From Parasphingorhabdus litoris DSM 22379 (GTDB taxonomy: Bacteria; Pseudomonadota; Alphaproteobacteria; Sphingomonadales; Sphingomonadaceae): 64,000 nucleotides of DNA. Below, piece by piece: positions 43,608-51,761 of the stretch (positions are counted from its first letter, which is position 1; the number at the start of each line of letters is the position of its first letter). The translations under genes were made by a program, and so were the position numbers. Below the pieces are notes generated by a model that saw only the letters and a list, made by a program, of their open reading frames with translations, had not been told where the DNA came from and did no database searches. The stretch lies in assembly GCF_020906275.1 (NCBI RefSeq), contig NZ_CP086727.1, positions 558,001 through 622,000 of the forward strand. Reading direction: 5' to 3'.

Positions 43608-43638
43608 TTCGTACAACCTCAAGTTAAGTTGAGGTCAA
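43608..43638 (-). promoter_or_regulatory. SoxR-controlled promoter with near-consensus SoxR box
   Basis: The 18-bp dyad CCTCAAGTTAAGTTGAGG (43617-43634) differs by one base from the enterobacterial soxS box CCTCAAGTTAACTTGAGG. On the minus strand it sits between a -35-like TTGACC (43633-43638) and a -10-like TACGAA (43608-43613) with a 19-bp spacer, the overlong spacing that MerR-family activators correct. It therefore faces the VOC gene pair; soxR lies on the other side and is probably also covered. Confidence 0.85.
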
Positions 43639-43674
43639 GAGATTATTTTGATAACTGTTCAAGAAGAAAATTTC

Positions 43675-44118
43675 ATGGTCGAAACCAGATCACTGACTAT
43701 TGGGGCACTAGCGGCGCGGACCGGTCTATCGGTCTCCGCGATCCGCTTTTATGAGGAAAAAGGGCTGGTCGAACCCTTCCGCTCCGGCGGCGGTCAGCGC
43801 CGGTTTCTGCGGTCTGATATCAGGCGGCTTTCTTTCGTCCTGATCGCTCAGCAATTGGGATTAACAATTGGAGAGATTGAAGCGCAATTATCGAAACTGC
43901 CTCACGGTCGGACCCCGACGCAAGCGGACTGGACGCGGATCAGCAAGGCAATGCGAAAGGTGATAGACGGACGGATTGCCGAATTGGAACGAACGCGGGA
44001 CCGGCTTGACGGCTGCATCGGTTGTGGATGTTTAAGCCTGAAAAAATGCCAACTTTATAATCCGGAAGATCGGGTGGGGCTAAAAGGGGCGGGTCCAAGA
44101 CTGGTTTTGGAGGATTGA
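43675..44118 (+). CDS. soxR: Redox-sensitive MerR-type regulator SoxR
   Basis: 147 residues from ATG 43675 (MVETRSLTIGALAARTGLSVSAIRFYEEKGL), behind AGAAGA. MerR winged HTH (about 6-75), a dimer helix (about 85-120), and the 2Fe-2S motif CIGCGCLSLKKC (C-X2-C-X-C-X5-C) at about 118-129 that defines SoxR. The oxidised cluster activates promoters with a 19-bp spacer. Divergent from the VOC pair with the box between. The soxS gene is absent, as usual outside enterics, so SoxR must act directly on its targets. Confidence 0.96.
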   Translation: MVETRSLTIGALAARTGLSVSAIRFYEEKGLVEPFRSGGGQRRFLRSDIRRLSFVLIAQQLGLTIGEIEAQLSKLPHGRTPTQADWTRISKAMRKVIDGRIAELERTRDRLDGCIGCGCLSLKKCQLYNPEDRVGLKGAGPRLVLED

Positions 44119-44173
44119 TACCGATTCAAAGGCCGAAGTACTGGACATTCTCACAGCGAACATCCGCCGCCAA

Positions 44174-44206
44174 TAAAAAACCCCCGCCGAATCTCTTCGG
44201 CGGGGC
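44174..44206 (-). terminator. Rho-independent terminator of the PEP-CTERM gene
   Basis: On the minus strand CCCCGCCGAA pairs with TTCGGCGGGG around a GAGA tetraloop, followed by GTTTTTT. It lies 24 bp after the stop codon of the PEP-CTERM protein gene. Confidence 0.93.
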
Positions 44207-44229
44207 TGAAATCAAAACTGATTGTGAGC

Positions 44230-44775
44230 TTACGCGTAGCTGACTTTCACATTGGCTTTGCGTGCTGCGTTTTTCTGACGACGCATGGCACCGCCAATAG
44301 CGCCAAAGCCAAGGATCATGAACGCCCATGTGGCTGGCTCTGGAACCGAACCAACAGCAAGCTGAACGGAGTCGCCTGCCGATGCGTCCGTATCGATAAA
44401 GTCGAGTGTCAAAACGCCGTTCACAAGCGTAATGTCGCCTGCGTCAAAATCGTTGACCGAACTACCGATGAAGGAGAACGAGTTAAACTGGTTGGTCAGA
44501 TTGGTAAATTCCAGAACCGTTCCACCCAGGGAAAAACCTCTAAGCGCGGTAAGTTCCAGCGTGCCGGTGCCAAAATCAACACCAATGAAATTGGTGCCGT
44601 TGCCGACCAGAAACTCGTCGCCAGCGCCGACCGTCGCATTTGCCTGATCACAGAAAAAAGTTCCGGATCCGACCTGTGAACATGTCACTGAATCCATGAT
44701 ATTCGCAGCCTGTGCAGCTTGCGGCATCGCCGCAGCGGCAGCGATAGCTGTTGTGGCATAAAGAATTTTTCTCAT
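44230..44775 (-). CDS. PEPxxWA-CTERM sorting-signal protein
   Basis: 181 residues. N-terminal signal peptide (MRKILYATTAIAAAAAMPQAAQA), a mature part of about 120 residues rich in Gly, Thr, Phe and Asn, then the C-terminal tripartite sorting signal: VPEPATWA, a hydrophobic helix (FMILGFGAIGGA) and a basic end (MRRQK). This is the PEPxxWA variant recognised by sphingomonad exosortases, which cleave it in the inner membrane before glycosylated export. After the basic block come about 12 extra residues (NAARKANVKVSYA), a little longer than usual. Monocistronic with its own terminator. The glycosylation genes are at 9.7-12.6 kb. Confidence 0.9.
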   Translation of the reverse strand: MRKILYATTAIAAAAAMPQAAQAANIMDSVTCSQVGSGTFFCDQANATVGAGDEFLVGNGTNFIGVDFGTGTLELTALRGFSLGGTVLEFTNLTNQFNSFSFIGSSVNDFDAGDITLVNGVLTLDFIDTDASAGDSVQLAVGSVPEPATWAFMILGFGAIGGAMRRQKNAARKANVKVSYA

Positions 44776-44942
44776 ATTTCGCTTCCCTGTTAGTCTTTGG
44801 TGCTGCCCAAGAGCAAAACCGATATTCAGAATAAAATAATCCTAATGATTCCTTAATGAATCAGTCTTCACGGTGCAACAGCTATAACTATAAATTGAGT
44901 TTCATTTTGGGACGGCGGCTGGATAATATAGAAACTGGTTCG

Positions 44943-47900
44943 CTACTCCGCCGCCAAAAGCTCTTCCGCGGCATCCAGATCCACCGAGACGAGCTGCGAA
45001 ATCCCGCGCTCGATCATCGTCACGCCGAATAATCGGTGCATCCGGCTCATCGTCACTGCATTGTGAGTCACGATCAGATAGCGTGTGTTGGTTTCTGCAA
45101 CCATTTTATCGAGCAGATCGCAAAAGCGCTCGATATTCGCATCGTCCAGCGGTGCATCAACCTCGTCGAGCACGCAAATTGGCGCGGGATTGGTAAGGAA
45201 CAGGCCAAAGATTAGCGCAACGGCGGTTAGCGCTTGCTCGCCACCTGATAGCAAGGTCAAAGACGTTAGCTTCTTGCCTGGCGGTTGCGCCATGATCTCC
45301 AGACCGGCTTCCAGCGGGTCATCGCTGTCAACCAGCTCGAGATGCGCCTTGCCGCCATTGAACAATGTCGTGAATAACCGCTGGAAATGCTGGTCGACTT
45401 CTTCAAAGGCCGTCAATAGCCGTTGCCGGCCCTCACGATTGAGGCTGCCAATGGAACCACGCAGCTGGTTAATCGCCTCGTTCAGTTCTTCGCTTTCCTT
45501 GGTCGACTTTTCCCATTCGGTTTCGAGTTCTTCCAGCTCATCAGCGGCGACCAAGTTTACCGGTCCGATCCGTTCCCGGCTGAGCGTTAGCCTCTCTAGT
45601 TCCGCTGACTCCAGGGCAGCGTCGCCCACGGTCTTCTCGTCAAATTCACATTTTGCGGATAACATTTGCGGCGGGCACTCAAATTTCTCGCCGGAAATGC
45701 GGCCCATTTCAACGCGGCGCAGCTCCTGGTTTTCAGCGCGCGCCTTGGCTCCGGCGCGTTCCTCACGCGCCTGACTGAGCGCTTCGCTTGTTGCATTCAA
45801 CCGATCTTCATGGTCGCGCTGCGCCAGTTCGGCCTGTTGTTGTGCTGAATCTTTTTCAGCTACCACAGCATTCAGGGCATCCTGCTGTTCCTGAAGCTTG
45901 GCAACCTCCACTTCGATCACGCGCGGACGGTCGGCGAGCTTTTCAACTTCCGCCTCAATCGCGGTGCCGCGCTTGCTCATCTCAGCCATCCGAGTTGCCG
46001 CTTCACTGGAACGATCCTGCCAGGATTTAACTTGTGCGCTGGCGACGGCTTTTTGTTCGTTTACTTGTGCAAGCTTTTGGTCGAGACCTGACAAAGCGGC
46101 TTGGGATGACATAACTTGCTGCCGTGCTGTATCGCGCTGGTCCTGCAGGGCGGTGCGCGCGCTTTCTTGTGCCGCGCCGTCAGGCTGCCCATTCCGTTCC
46201 TTCTGCGCTGCATCCAGCTCTGTTTGAGCCGCTGTGGCCTCTTCTTTCAGTGCCGCTTCCCGTTGTGACAAGCTGGCCGTCCGTTTCTGTAGCCAGCCTA
46301 AAGCTTCTTCGGCCTGATCCGCTTCACGCAGCGCTTGTCGCAACAAGTCTTCTGCCTCACGGCGGGCCACACGGGCATCAGCTAGTTGCTGCTCTGCTGT
46401 GGTGATAGCTTCCTGCTGTTCGTGTAACGCTGCCTCTGCTTCGGCAACCTTCGTTTCGGCGGGCCCCAGCAGGCCTGTTAATTCGGTCAGACGATTGGCG
46501 CGGACCAGGCGTTCCGCGCTGGCGCTTCCATCATCGCGTGCCACAAAACCGTCCCAGCGGCGCAGCGCTCCTGATTTCGTAACAAGTCTCTGGCCAATGG
46601 CGAGTGATTGTTTCGTATCGCTGTCGGCAACAAAAATCTGTGAAAGGCGATTGTGCAACTCTCGCGGTGCTTCGACATGGTCGAGCAGCGTCTCCGTTCC
46701 GTCTTGCGCTTTCCCCGATGTGGAAGCGTCACCACCGCCCCAGAAGCGGTCACCCTCTTCGCCGATTGAAGCGAGCAAATCATCGCCTAAGGCCGCCGCC
46801 AAAGCTCGTTCATAGCCAGGTGCTGCCTTGACTTGATCAATCGCCTTATGATCGCTCTCGCCTTTGGACAGCTCGCGTTCCAAAGCGCCATGCTCGGACG
46901 AGAGGCCAGCCAGTTCAGCCTTTACGGTTGCGAGGTGGGATTCGGCCTCATCGCGCGCTTCGCTGGCAGCCAATCGTTGGGCTTCCAACGCGGCAATTTG
47001 CGCTCCGCTATTGTCGGCCTGTTTCTGCGCCGCTTCTCGTGCGGCAACGGCGTCGGCAAGAGCGGTCTTGAGTTCCTTTTCATCGCCCATTTCGGCGCGT
47101 TCTTCAGCCAGCCGCTCCAGCTCTACGGACAGTCGCTCGTGGCGAGCGTGCGCTGCCTCCAGTGCAGCATCAGCTACCTTAATCTCCGCTTGAATGCGTG
47201 CTTCTTCGGCAACCGCTTTGGCCAGTTCAACTTCACTATCACTCGCCGCGCGTTCAGCTTTTTCCGCTTGCTTCTCAAGCTCTGGACGCTCCGATTCCAA
47301 TTGCGAGAGTTCGCTTGTGAGTCTTTTGTCATCCGCTTCCAGTCGGGACAAAGCCTCCATAGCATCGCGGGTCAATTGATCTTCGCGTGCATTGTCGTCC
47401 TTGATCCGTTGCGCTTGGGCTTGCAGGTCAAGCAAGCGTGATTTCAGATTGTCGCGCTCGTTGGTCAGGGACAGCAGACGATGGCTAGACTCGCTTGCTT
47501 CCTCCCGCGCTCTTGTGAGATCTGCACGCAAGAGACCCAATGTTTTTGCGCTTTCATTCTGCGCTTTCACTGCTGATTGTTGGGCATTTTGGGCCGCATT
47601 GACCTTGGCTTCTGCGGTTTCTGCCTCTGCTTTAGCGGCATCGGCAGCCGCAGCGGCTTCTTTCCAGCGTGCAAAGATCAGACGCGCTTCTACCGTTGTG
47701 ATTTGGCCGCTGAGTTTCTTGTAGCGCTCTGCCTGCTTGGCTTGCCGGCGCAAGGCCGAGGCACGCTGTTCCATATCACCGAGAATATCGTCGAGCCGCG
47801 CCAGATTCTTCTCCGCTGCCCTCAATTTTTGCTCGGCATCTTTTCGGCGGACATGCAGTCCTGAAATGCCTGCTGCTTCTTCCAGCATCTCACGTCGGTC

Positions 47901-48380
47901 AGTCGGTTTGGAGGAGATAACGTTGCTGATCTTACCCTGACTGACCAGAGCGGGGCTGTGCGCACCGGTAGCTGCATCGGCAAAAATCAGTGCGACGTCC
48001 TTGGCGCGAACATCTGTGCCGTTGGCGCGATAAGCGCTGCCCGCTCCGCGTTCAATGCGCCGGACAATCTCCAGCTCGCTGTCATTGTCGCCGACATGCA
48101 GCGAGGATACGTCATCCGTTTCGCGTTCAGCATGTAACGCAACCTCGGCGAATTGCCGTTGTGGCCGCTGATCCGTACCGGCAAAGATCACATCTTCCAT
48201 GCCCCCTCCGCGCATGGATTTGGGCGAGTTTTCACCCATCACCCAACGGATGGCTTCGAGAAGATTGGATTTGCCACAGCCATTGGGGCCGACCACGCCG
48301 GTCAGCCCTTTTTCAATGCGCAGCTCGGTGGGATCGACAAAGCTCTTAAAGCCCGAAAGTTTGAGCTTCTTTATTTGCAC
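44943..48380 (-). CDS. smc: Chromosome segregation ATPase SMC
   Basis: 1145 residues. N-terminal Walker A GPNGCGKSNLLEAIRWVMGE (about residues 32-51), two long coiled coils flanking a hinge (about 480-640), and C-terminal signature LLSGGEQALTAVALIFGLF with Walker B PICVLDEVDAPLDDANI. Complete in length for an SMC protein. Organises and separates chromosomes with ScpA and ScpB, which are not in this window. Last gene of the leftward dciA-dsbA-dsbA-smc row; an 83-bp gap precedes it. Confidence 0.97.
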   Translation of the reverse strand: MQIKKLKLSGFKSFVDPTELRIEKGLTGVVGPNGCGKSNLLEAIRWVMGENSPKSMRGGGMEDVIFAGTDQRPQRQFAEVALHAERETDDVSSLHVGDNDSELEIVRRIERGAGSAYRANGTDVRAKDVALIFADAATGAHSPALVSQGKISNVISSKPTDRREMLEEAAGISGLHVRRKDAEQKLRAAEKNLARLDDILGDMEQRASALRRQAKQAERYKKLSGQITTVEARLIFARWKEAAAAADAAKAEAETAEAKVNAAQNAQQSAVKAQNESAKTLGLLRADLTRAREEASESSHRLLSLTNERDNLKSRLLDLQAQAQRIKDDNAREDQLTRDAMEALSRLEADDKRLTSELSQLESERPELEKQAEKAERAASDSEVELAKAVAEEARIQAEIKVADAALEAAHARHERLSVELERLAEERAEMGDEKELKTALADAVAAREAAQKQADNSGAQIAALEAQRLAASEARDEAESHLATVKAELAGLSSEHGALERELSKGESDHKAIDQVKAAPGYERALAAALGDDLLASIGEEGDRFWGGGDASTSGKAQDGTETLLDHVEAPRELHNRLSQIFVADSDTKQSLAIGQRLVTKSGALRRWDGFVARDDGSASAERLVRANRLTELTGLLGPAETKVAEAEAALHEQQEAITTAEQQLADARVARREAEDLLRQALREADQAEEALGWLQKRTASLSQREAALKEEATAAQTELDAAQKERNGQPDGAAQESARTALQDQRDTARQQVMSSQAALSGLDQKLAQVNEQKAVASAQVKSWQDRSSEAATRMAEMSKRGTAIEAEVEKLADRPRVIEVEVAKLQEQQDALNAVVAEKDSAQQQAELAQRDHEDRLNATSEALSQAREERAGAKARAENQELRRVEMGRISGEKFECPPQMLSAKCEFDEKTVGDAALESAELERLTLSRERIGPVNLVAADELEELETEWEKSTKESEELNEAINQLRGSIGSLNREGRQRLLTAFEEVDQHFQRLFTTLFNGGKAHLELVDSDDPLEAGLEIMAQPPGKKLTSLTLLSGGEQALTAVALIFGLFLTNPAPICVLDEVDAPLDDANIERFCDLLDKMVAETNTRYLIVTHNAVTMSRMHRLFGVTMIERGISQLVSVDLDAAEELLAAE

Positions 48381-48463
48381 GCAGGTTGCCCCGCCTGAAC
48401 TTTACCCATCCGTTGCATGGCTCGCTCCCCCAAAGCGATATTCTTGATTCATGGGCAGGGCGC

Positions 48464-49207
48464 TTACCGCGCGCCAGCCTCTTTCAATTTGGTTTCGACC
48501 ATATTCCAGCTGGTACCGTCGATTTTCTGACCGTTGATCAGGAATGTCGGAGTGCCCTGGACATCAAAATCTTTCACCGCAGCTTGTGTATCAGCCATAA
48601 GTTTTTCGGCCGTGGCTTCCTCGCTCAAGCAGGCTTTGGCCTGATCTTCCGAAATACCGAGCTGTTGAAAATAGCTAATCAGGTCAAGTTGTTCCGCCAA
48701 TTTGACGAACCGTTCATTCGGCTCTGATTGCAAAATGCCATTATAGGTGGCCTCACCCATAGCTTGTGCTTTTTCAAACATGGGCCCCTGGTTACTTAAG
48801 GCCTGTTTGGTGAGCGCGAAAAATGGTCCCTCACCGCCACAGCGAGACAATATGGCCGCGGTGAGGTCCAGTGGATCGCGGACGAAATTTCGGATCTCAA
48901 AGCTTACGCGGCCGGATTCGACGTAATTATCGCGTATACTGGTAAATGCATCCTCGCCGAAAGTGGCACAAACACCGCAGGTTATCGACATAAATTCGAC
49001 AAGTTTAATCGGTGCATCTGGATTGCCCATCACATAACCGCCAGCTTCGGTTTGCGAGACCGTGGTGGACCATTGCTGGCCTTCTGGCGCTGCTACCGTT
49101 TCAAGGGCTTCACCCGATGTAGCACCGCCCTCAGTTTCTGCTGCACCGCCGCAACCAGTAAGCGCGAGTGCCAGAGCGACCGGTGCGAGATAGAGTGATT
49201 TAGACAT
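48464..49207 (-). CDS. DsbA-family thioredoxin-fold lipoprotein
   Basis: 247 residues from ATG 49205-49207 (MSKSLYLAPVALALALTGCGG), giving a lipobox LTGC and hence a membrane-anchored periplasmic protein. Thioredoxin fold with active site CGVC (in FMSITCGVCATFGEDAF) and the cis-Pro loop GTPTFLING. The helical insertion lies between them. Catalyses or isomerises disulfide bonds, or reduces them. It follows a sister gene by 35 bp, with which it shares overall sequence, indicating tandem duplication. Confidence 0.9.
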   Translation of the reverse strand: MSKSLYLAPVALALALTGCGGAAETEGGATSGEALETVAAPEGQQWSTTVSQTEAGGYVMGNPDAPIKLVEFMSITCGVCATFGEDAFTSIRDNYVESGRVSFEIRNFVRDPLDLTAAILSRCGGEGPFFALTKQALSNQGPMFEKAQAMGEATYNGILQSEPNERFVKLAEQLDLISYFQQLGISEDQAKACLSEEATAEKLMADTQAAVKDFDVQGTPTFLINGQKIDGTSWNMVETKLKEAGAR

Positions 49208-49242
49208 AGATGTTTTCCTGTTATTCCTGAGAGATTCGATTT

Positions 49243-49950
49243 TCATTCTGGAAGTGCCAATAAAGTGGGACGCAATCTTGTCCAACTGTGGACTTTTTCA
49301 ATAGGTTGGTCGTTGAGCGTGAAACTGGGCGTGCCGGTAAGTTTCAAAGTCCCAGTGGCATATTTTGTCATGTTCAGGATTTTATCCTGTGTCGCTTGAT
49401 CGGTCAGGCAAGCATTCACTTGTCCTTTCGAATAGCCTCGCTTTTTCATCAGGCCATAAAAATCCGCTGCCTTGGCAATTTTTTTCATACGTTCGGGGAT
49501 GGTGCCTTCATTCAATGATTGCATGACTTCCGATGAAGAGGACTGGAAAGTCTGCATCCAGCTTGCTTGAGAGGCCAGAAAAGCTCGGTGGTTGCCAAAA
49601 AACTTGGTGCGGCCGCCGCACCGTGCCAGCATGGCTGCGGTCAAATCAATCGGGTTGAGAACCAGATTGCGTACTTCAAAACTAACATGGCCTTTTTGAA
49701 CGAAGTCAGACTTTAGCGAATTGTGCGATTCCGCTTCAAAATTCGCGCAATGATTGCAGGTATAGCTCATATATTCGGCCAGTTGATGCTTGGCCAAGGG
49801 GTTGCCGACAATATGGCCACCCATGTCGGACATGGTGACACGCTGTGCCCAGTCGGTTTGCGCTGTTTGTGATTGGGCATTGGTCGGAAAGGCAACGATA
49901 GTCGCTGCCGCCAATGCTGCTGAAGCAAGATACGCGCTTCCAAACTTCAT
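49243..49950 (-). CDS. DsbA-family periplasmic thiol oxidoreductase
   Basis: 235 residues with a Sec signal peptide (MKFGSAYLASAALAAATIVAFPTNAQ) and active site CNHC (YMSYTCNHCANFEAES), closer to DsbA's CPHC than its neighbour's CGVC. The cis-Pro loop is GTPSFTLND. The two proteins share the motifs VSFEVRNLV/FVRDPLDLTAA and a conserved ARCGG segment. ATGA overlap with dciA couples translation. Disulfide introduction into envelope proteins is the likely role; a DsbB partner is not in the window. Confidence 0.9.
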   Translation of the reverse strand: MKFGSAYLASAALAAATIVAFPTNAQSQTAQTDWAQRVTMSDMGGHIVGNPLAKHQLAEYMSYTCNHCANFEAESHNSLKSDFVQKGHVSFEVRNLVLNPIDLTAAMLARCGGRTKFFGNHRAFLASQASWMQTFQSSSSEVMQSLNEGTIPERMKKIAKAADFYGLMKKRGYSKGQVNACLTDQATQDKILNMTKYATGTLKLTGTPSFTLNDQPIEKVHSWTRLRPTLLALPE

Positions 49951-50618
49951 GTGTCGTCCTTTTTCTTTTCTGGCTTTCGCCTGTCGCCACCGCCAATTTT
50001 TCCCAAGATGGTAATCGGCTTTGGTTCCTCTATTTGCGGAGCACCTTCCGAATTGGCAATAGCTGTTGCCAGTGATTCCAATACCCGGTTCAATTCCGGG
50101 TCACCGATATCGCGTAAACTGTCACCTAATTCTATCGGTGCAGGCTTTAGTGACGGTGGCGGTGCGACCCGTTTTTCTCTTGGCTTTTCAGGGTCTTTTG
50201 CAGGATTTACCGGCCCTTGTCTGAATCGCACCTGACTGATCGCGCCATAGCCGAAAAAGCGGTTCACCCGTTCAATAATCTCGGGTGTAATATGTTGCAT
50301 CAAGGTCGAATGGGCGCCGGAAACCAGCAAATGCAGTGTTCCGCCTTCTTTTTCGCCGCGCGGAAAGCGGATTGATTCGGGCAGCGAGACGCCCGCATAG
50401 CGTTCTCCGACAATTTCGGGCCAGCGGCTGACAACAGAGCTTTGGATAAAGCCATAGCGACGAAAGGCGGCCCGGCCAATTTCTGGCATCAGATCGGAAA
50501 TGCTGCGCGCTTCGCCGCCTCGGGGCCGCTGATATTTCTGAAATGTACGGCCCGCCGCAGATCGTCCAGCGCTTTTGCGCTTTGGATTCTCACTGTCCGG
50601 ACTATTTTCCTTCGCCAT
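49947..50618 (-). CDS. DciA-like DUF721 protein
   Basis: 223 residues from ATG 50616-50618 (MAKENSPDSENPKRKSAG). After a basic, disordered N-terminus, the DUF721 domain (about 40-135) contains ISDLMPEIGRAAFRRYGFIQSSVVSRWPEIVGERYAGVSLPESI and LHLLVSGAHSTLMQHITPEIIERVNRFFG. DUF721 proteins include DciA, the ancestral loader of the DnaB helicase. The C-terminal Pro/Lys-rich tail is less conserved. Divergent from mutY with only 27 bp between start codons, so the promoters must overlap or lie inside coding sequence. Confidence 0.87.
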   Translation of the reverse strand: MAKENSPDSENPKRKSAGRSAAGRTFQKYQRPRGGEARSISDLMPEIGRAAFRRYGFIQSSVVSRWPEIVGERYAGVSLPESIRFPRGEKEGGTLHLLVSGAHSTLMQHITPEIIERVNRFFGYGAISQVRFRQGPVNPAKDPEKPREKRVAPPPSLKPAPIELGDSLRDIGDPELNRVLESLATAIANSEGAPQIEEPKPITILGKIGGGDRRKPEKKKDDT

Positions 50619-50645
50619 AGCGATGCACCATGGCATAGGCACCCC

Positions 50646-51761
50646 ATGGGCGTCGACAGAATAACCGGTGAAGCGCAGCACATCACCGCCAAAATCAGTG
50701 CACATTATGTGGATAACGCCAGAAATTTACCGTGGCGGGTACCGCCTAAACTGTCCGCAAGTGGCCAACTGCCCATTCCTTATCATGTCTGGTTGTCCGA
50801 AGTGATGCTGCAACAGACCACCGTTGCAGCGGTGATTGCCTATTTTCAGAAATTTACGGAGCGTTGGCCCAGTGTTGCTGATTTAGCTGCGGCAGATGAA
50901 GCCGAGGTGCTGGCGGCCTGGGCTGGTCTTGGCTATTATGCGCGGGCGCGAAACCTGCACAAATGCGCGCGTCATGTCACCGAGAATCTGGGTGGCGTGT
51001 TTCCGTCGCAAGAGGCTGAGCTGCTGAAACTGCCGGGCATTGGGGCCTACACGGCTGCGGCTATAGCGGCGATAGGTTTTGGTCAGCGTGCGGTAGTTGT
51101 TGATGCCAATATCGAACGGCTGGTCGCTCGGCTCTTTGCCATTGATGCACCCTTACCGAAGGGCAAAACGGATATTCGCATCGGTATGGACGCGCTGACG
51201 CCAAATGATCATGCTGGTGATTTTGCACAGGCCTGTATGGATATTGGTGCAAGCATCTGTACGGCCAAGGCGCCAAAATGTGAACTTTGTCCAGTGCAAA
51301 CCTATTGCCGAGCTTTGGCAAAAGGTGATCAGGAGCGCTATCCAGTCAAACCACCAAAAAAGGCTAAGCCACTGCGTAAAGGCCGCTTTTTCTGGATCGA
51401 ACAGAATGAAAAACTGCTGCTTGTGACCCGTCCGGCCAAAGGGATGCTTGGCTCTATGCGTGCTCTGCCGGACGACGGTTGGGCGGCCGGAACAGACGGT
51501 CATGGCCAATCACCAATGGACGGCGATTGGCAGATTCACGAGAATATTGTTCAGCATAGCTTCACGCATTTTTCGCTTGAGGTCGATTTGGCGGTTTATC
51601 AAAGCGATAAAATCGTTATTAACAAGGGTGATAATAAAGAAACGGGACTGGATGATGCGCTCTGGTGGCCCATTGCCGGGATTGAGGATGCAGGTTTACC
51701 GACACTATACGCCAAAGCGGTGCGCTGGGCAGTGAAACACAAACTGAAGGATCACAAATGA
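50646..51761 (+). CDS. mutY: A/G-specific adenine glycosylase
   Basis: 371 residues from ATG 50646. The catalytic Glu is in LSEVMLQQTTV, the HhH motif is LLKLPGIGAYTAAAIAAIGFG, the catalytic Asp follows in VVDANIERLVAR, and the 4Fe-4S loop is CMDIGASICTAKAPKC-ELC-C (C-X6-C-X2-C-X5-C form). The C-terminal NUDIX-like domain (about 240-365) recognises 8-oxoG opposite A. Removes A mispaired with oxidised G. First gene of an overlapping operon with a serine hydrolase and NudC, another enzyme dealing with nucleotide quality. Confidence 0.96.
   Translation: MGVDRITGEAQHITAKISAHYVDNARNLPWRVPPKLSASGQLPIPYHVWLSEVMLQQTTVAAVIAYFQKFTERWPSVADLAAADEAEVLAAWAGLGYYARARNLHKCARHVTENLGGVFPSQEAELLKLPGIGAYTAAAIAAIGFGQRAVVVDANIERLVARLFAIDAPLPKGKTDIRIGMDALTPNDHAGDFAQACMDIGASICTAKAPKCELCPVQTYCRALAKGDQERYPVKPPKKAKPLRKGRFFWIEQNEKLLLVTRPAKGMLGSMRALPDDGWAAGTDGHGQSPMDGDWQIHENIVQHSFTHFSLEVDLAVYQSDKIVINKGDNKETGLDDALWWPIAGIEDAGLPTLYAKAVRWAVKHKLKDHK

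Noticed and set aside
45085..45774. 229-codon Ser-rich plus-strand frame opposite smc
   Set aside because: Low-complexity Ser/Arg translation typical of the antisense of coiled-coil genes.
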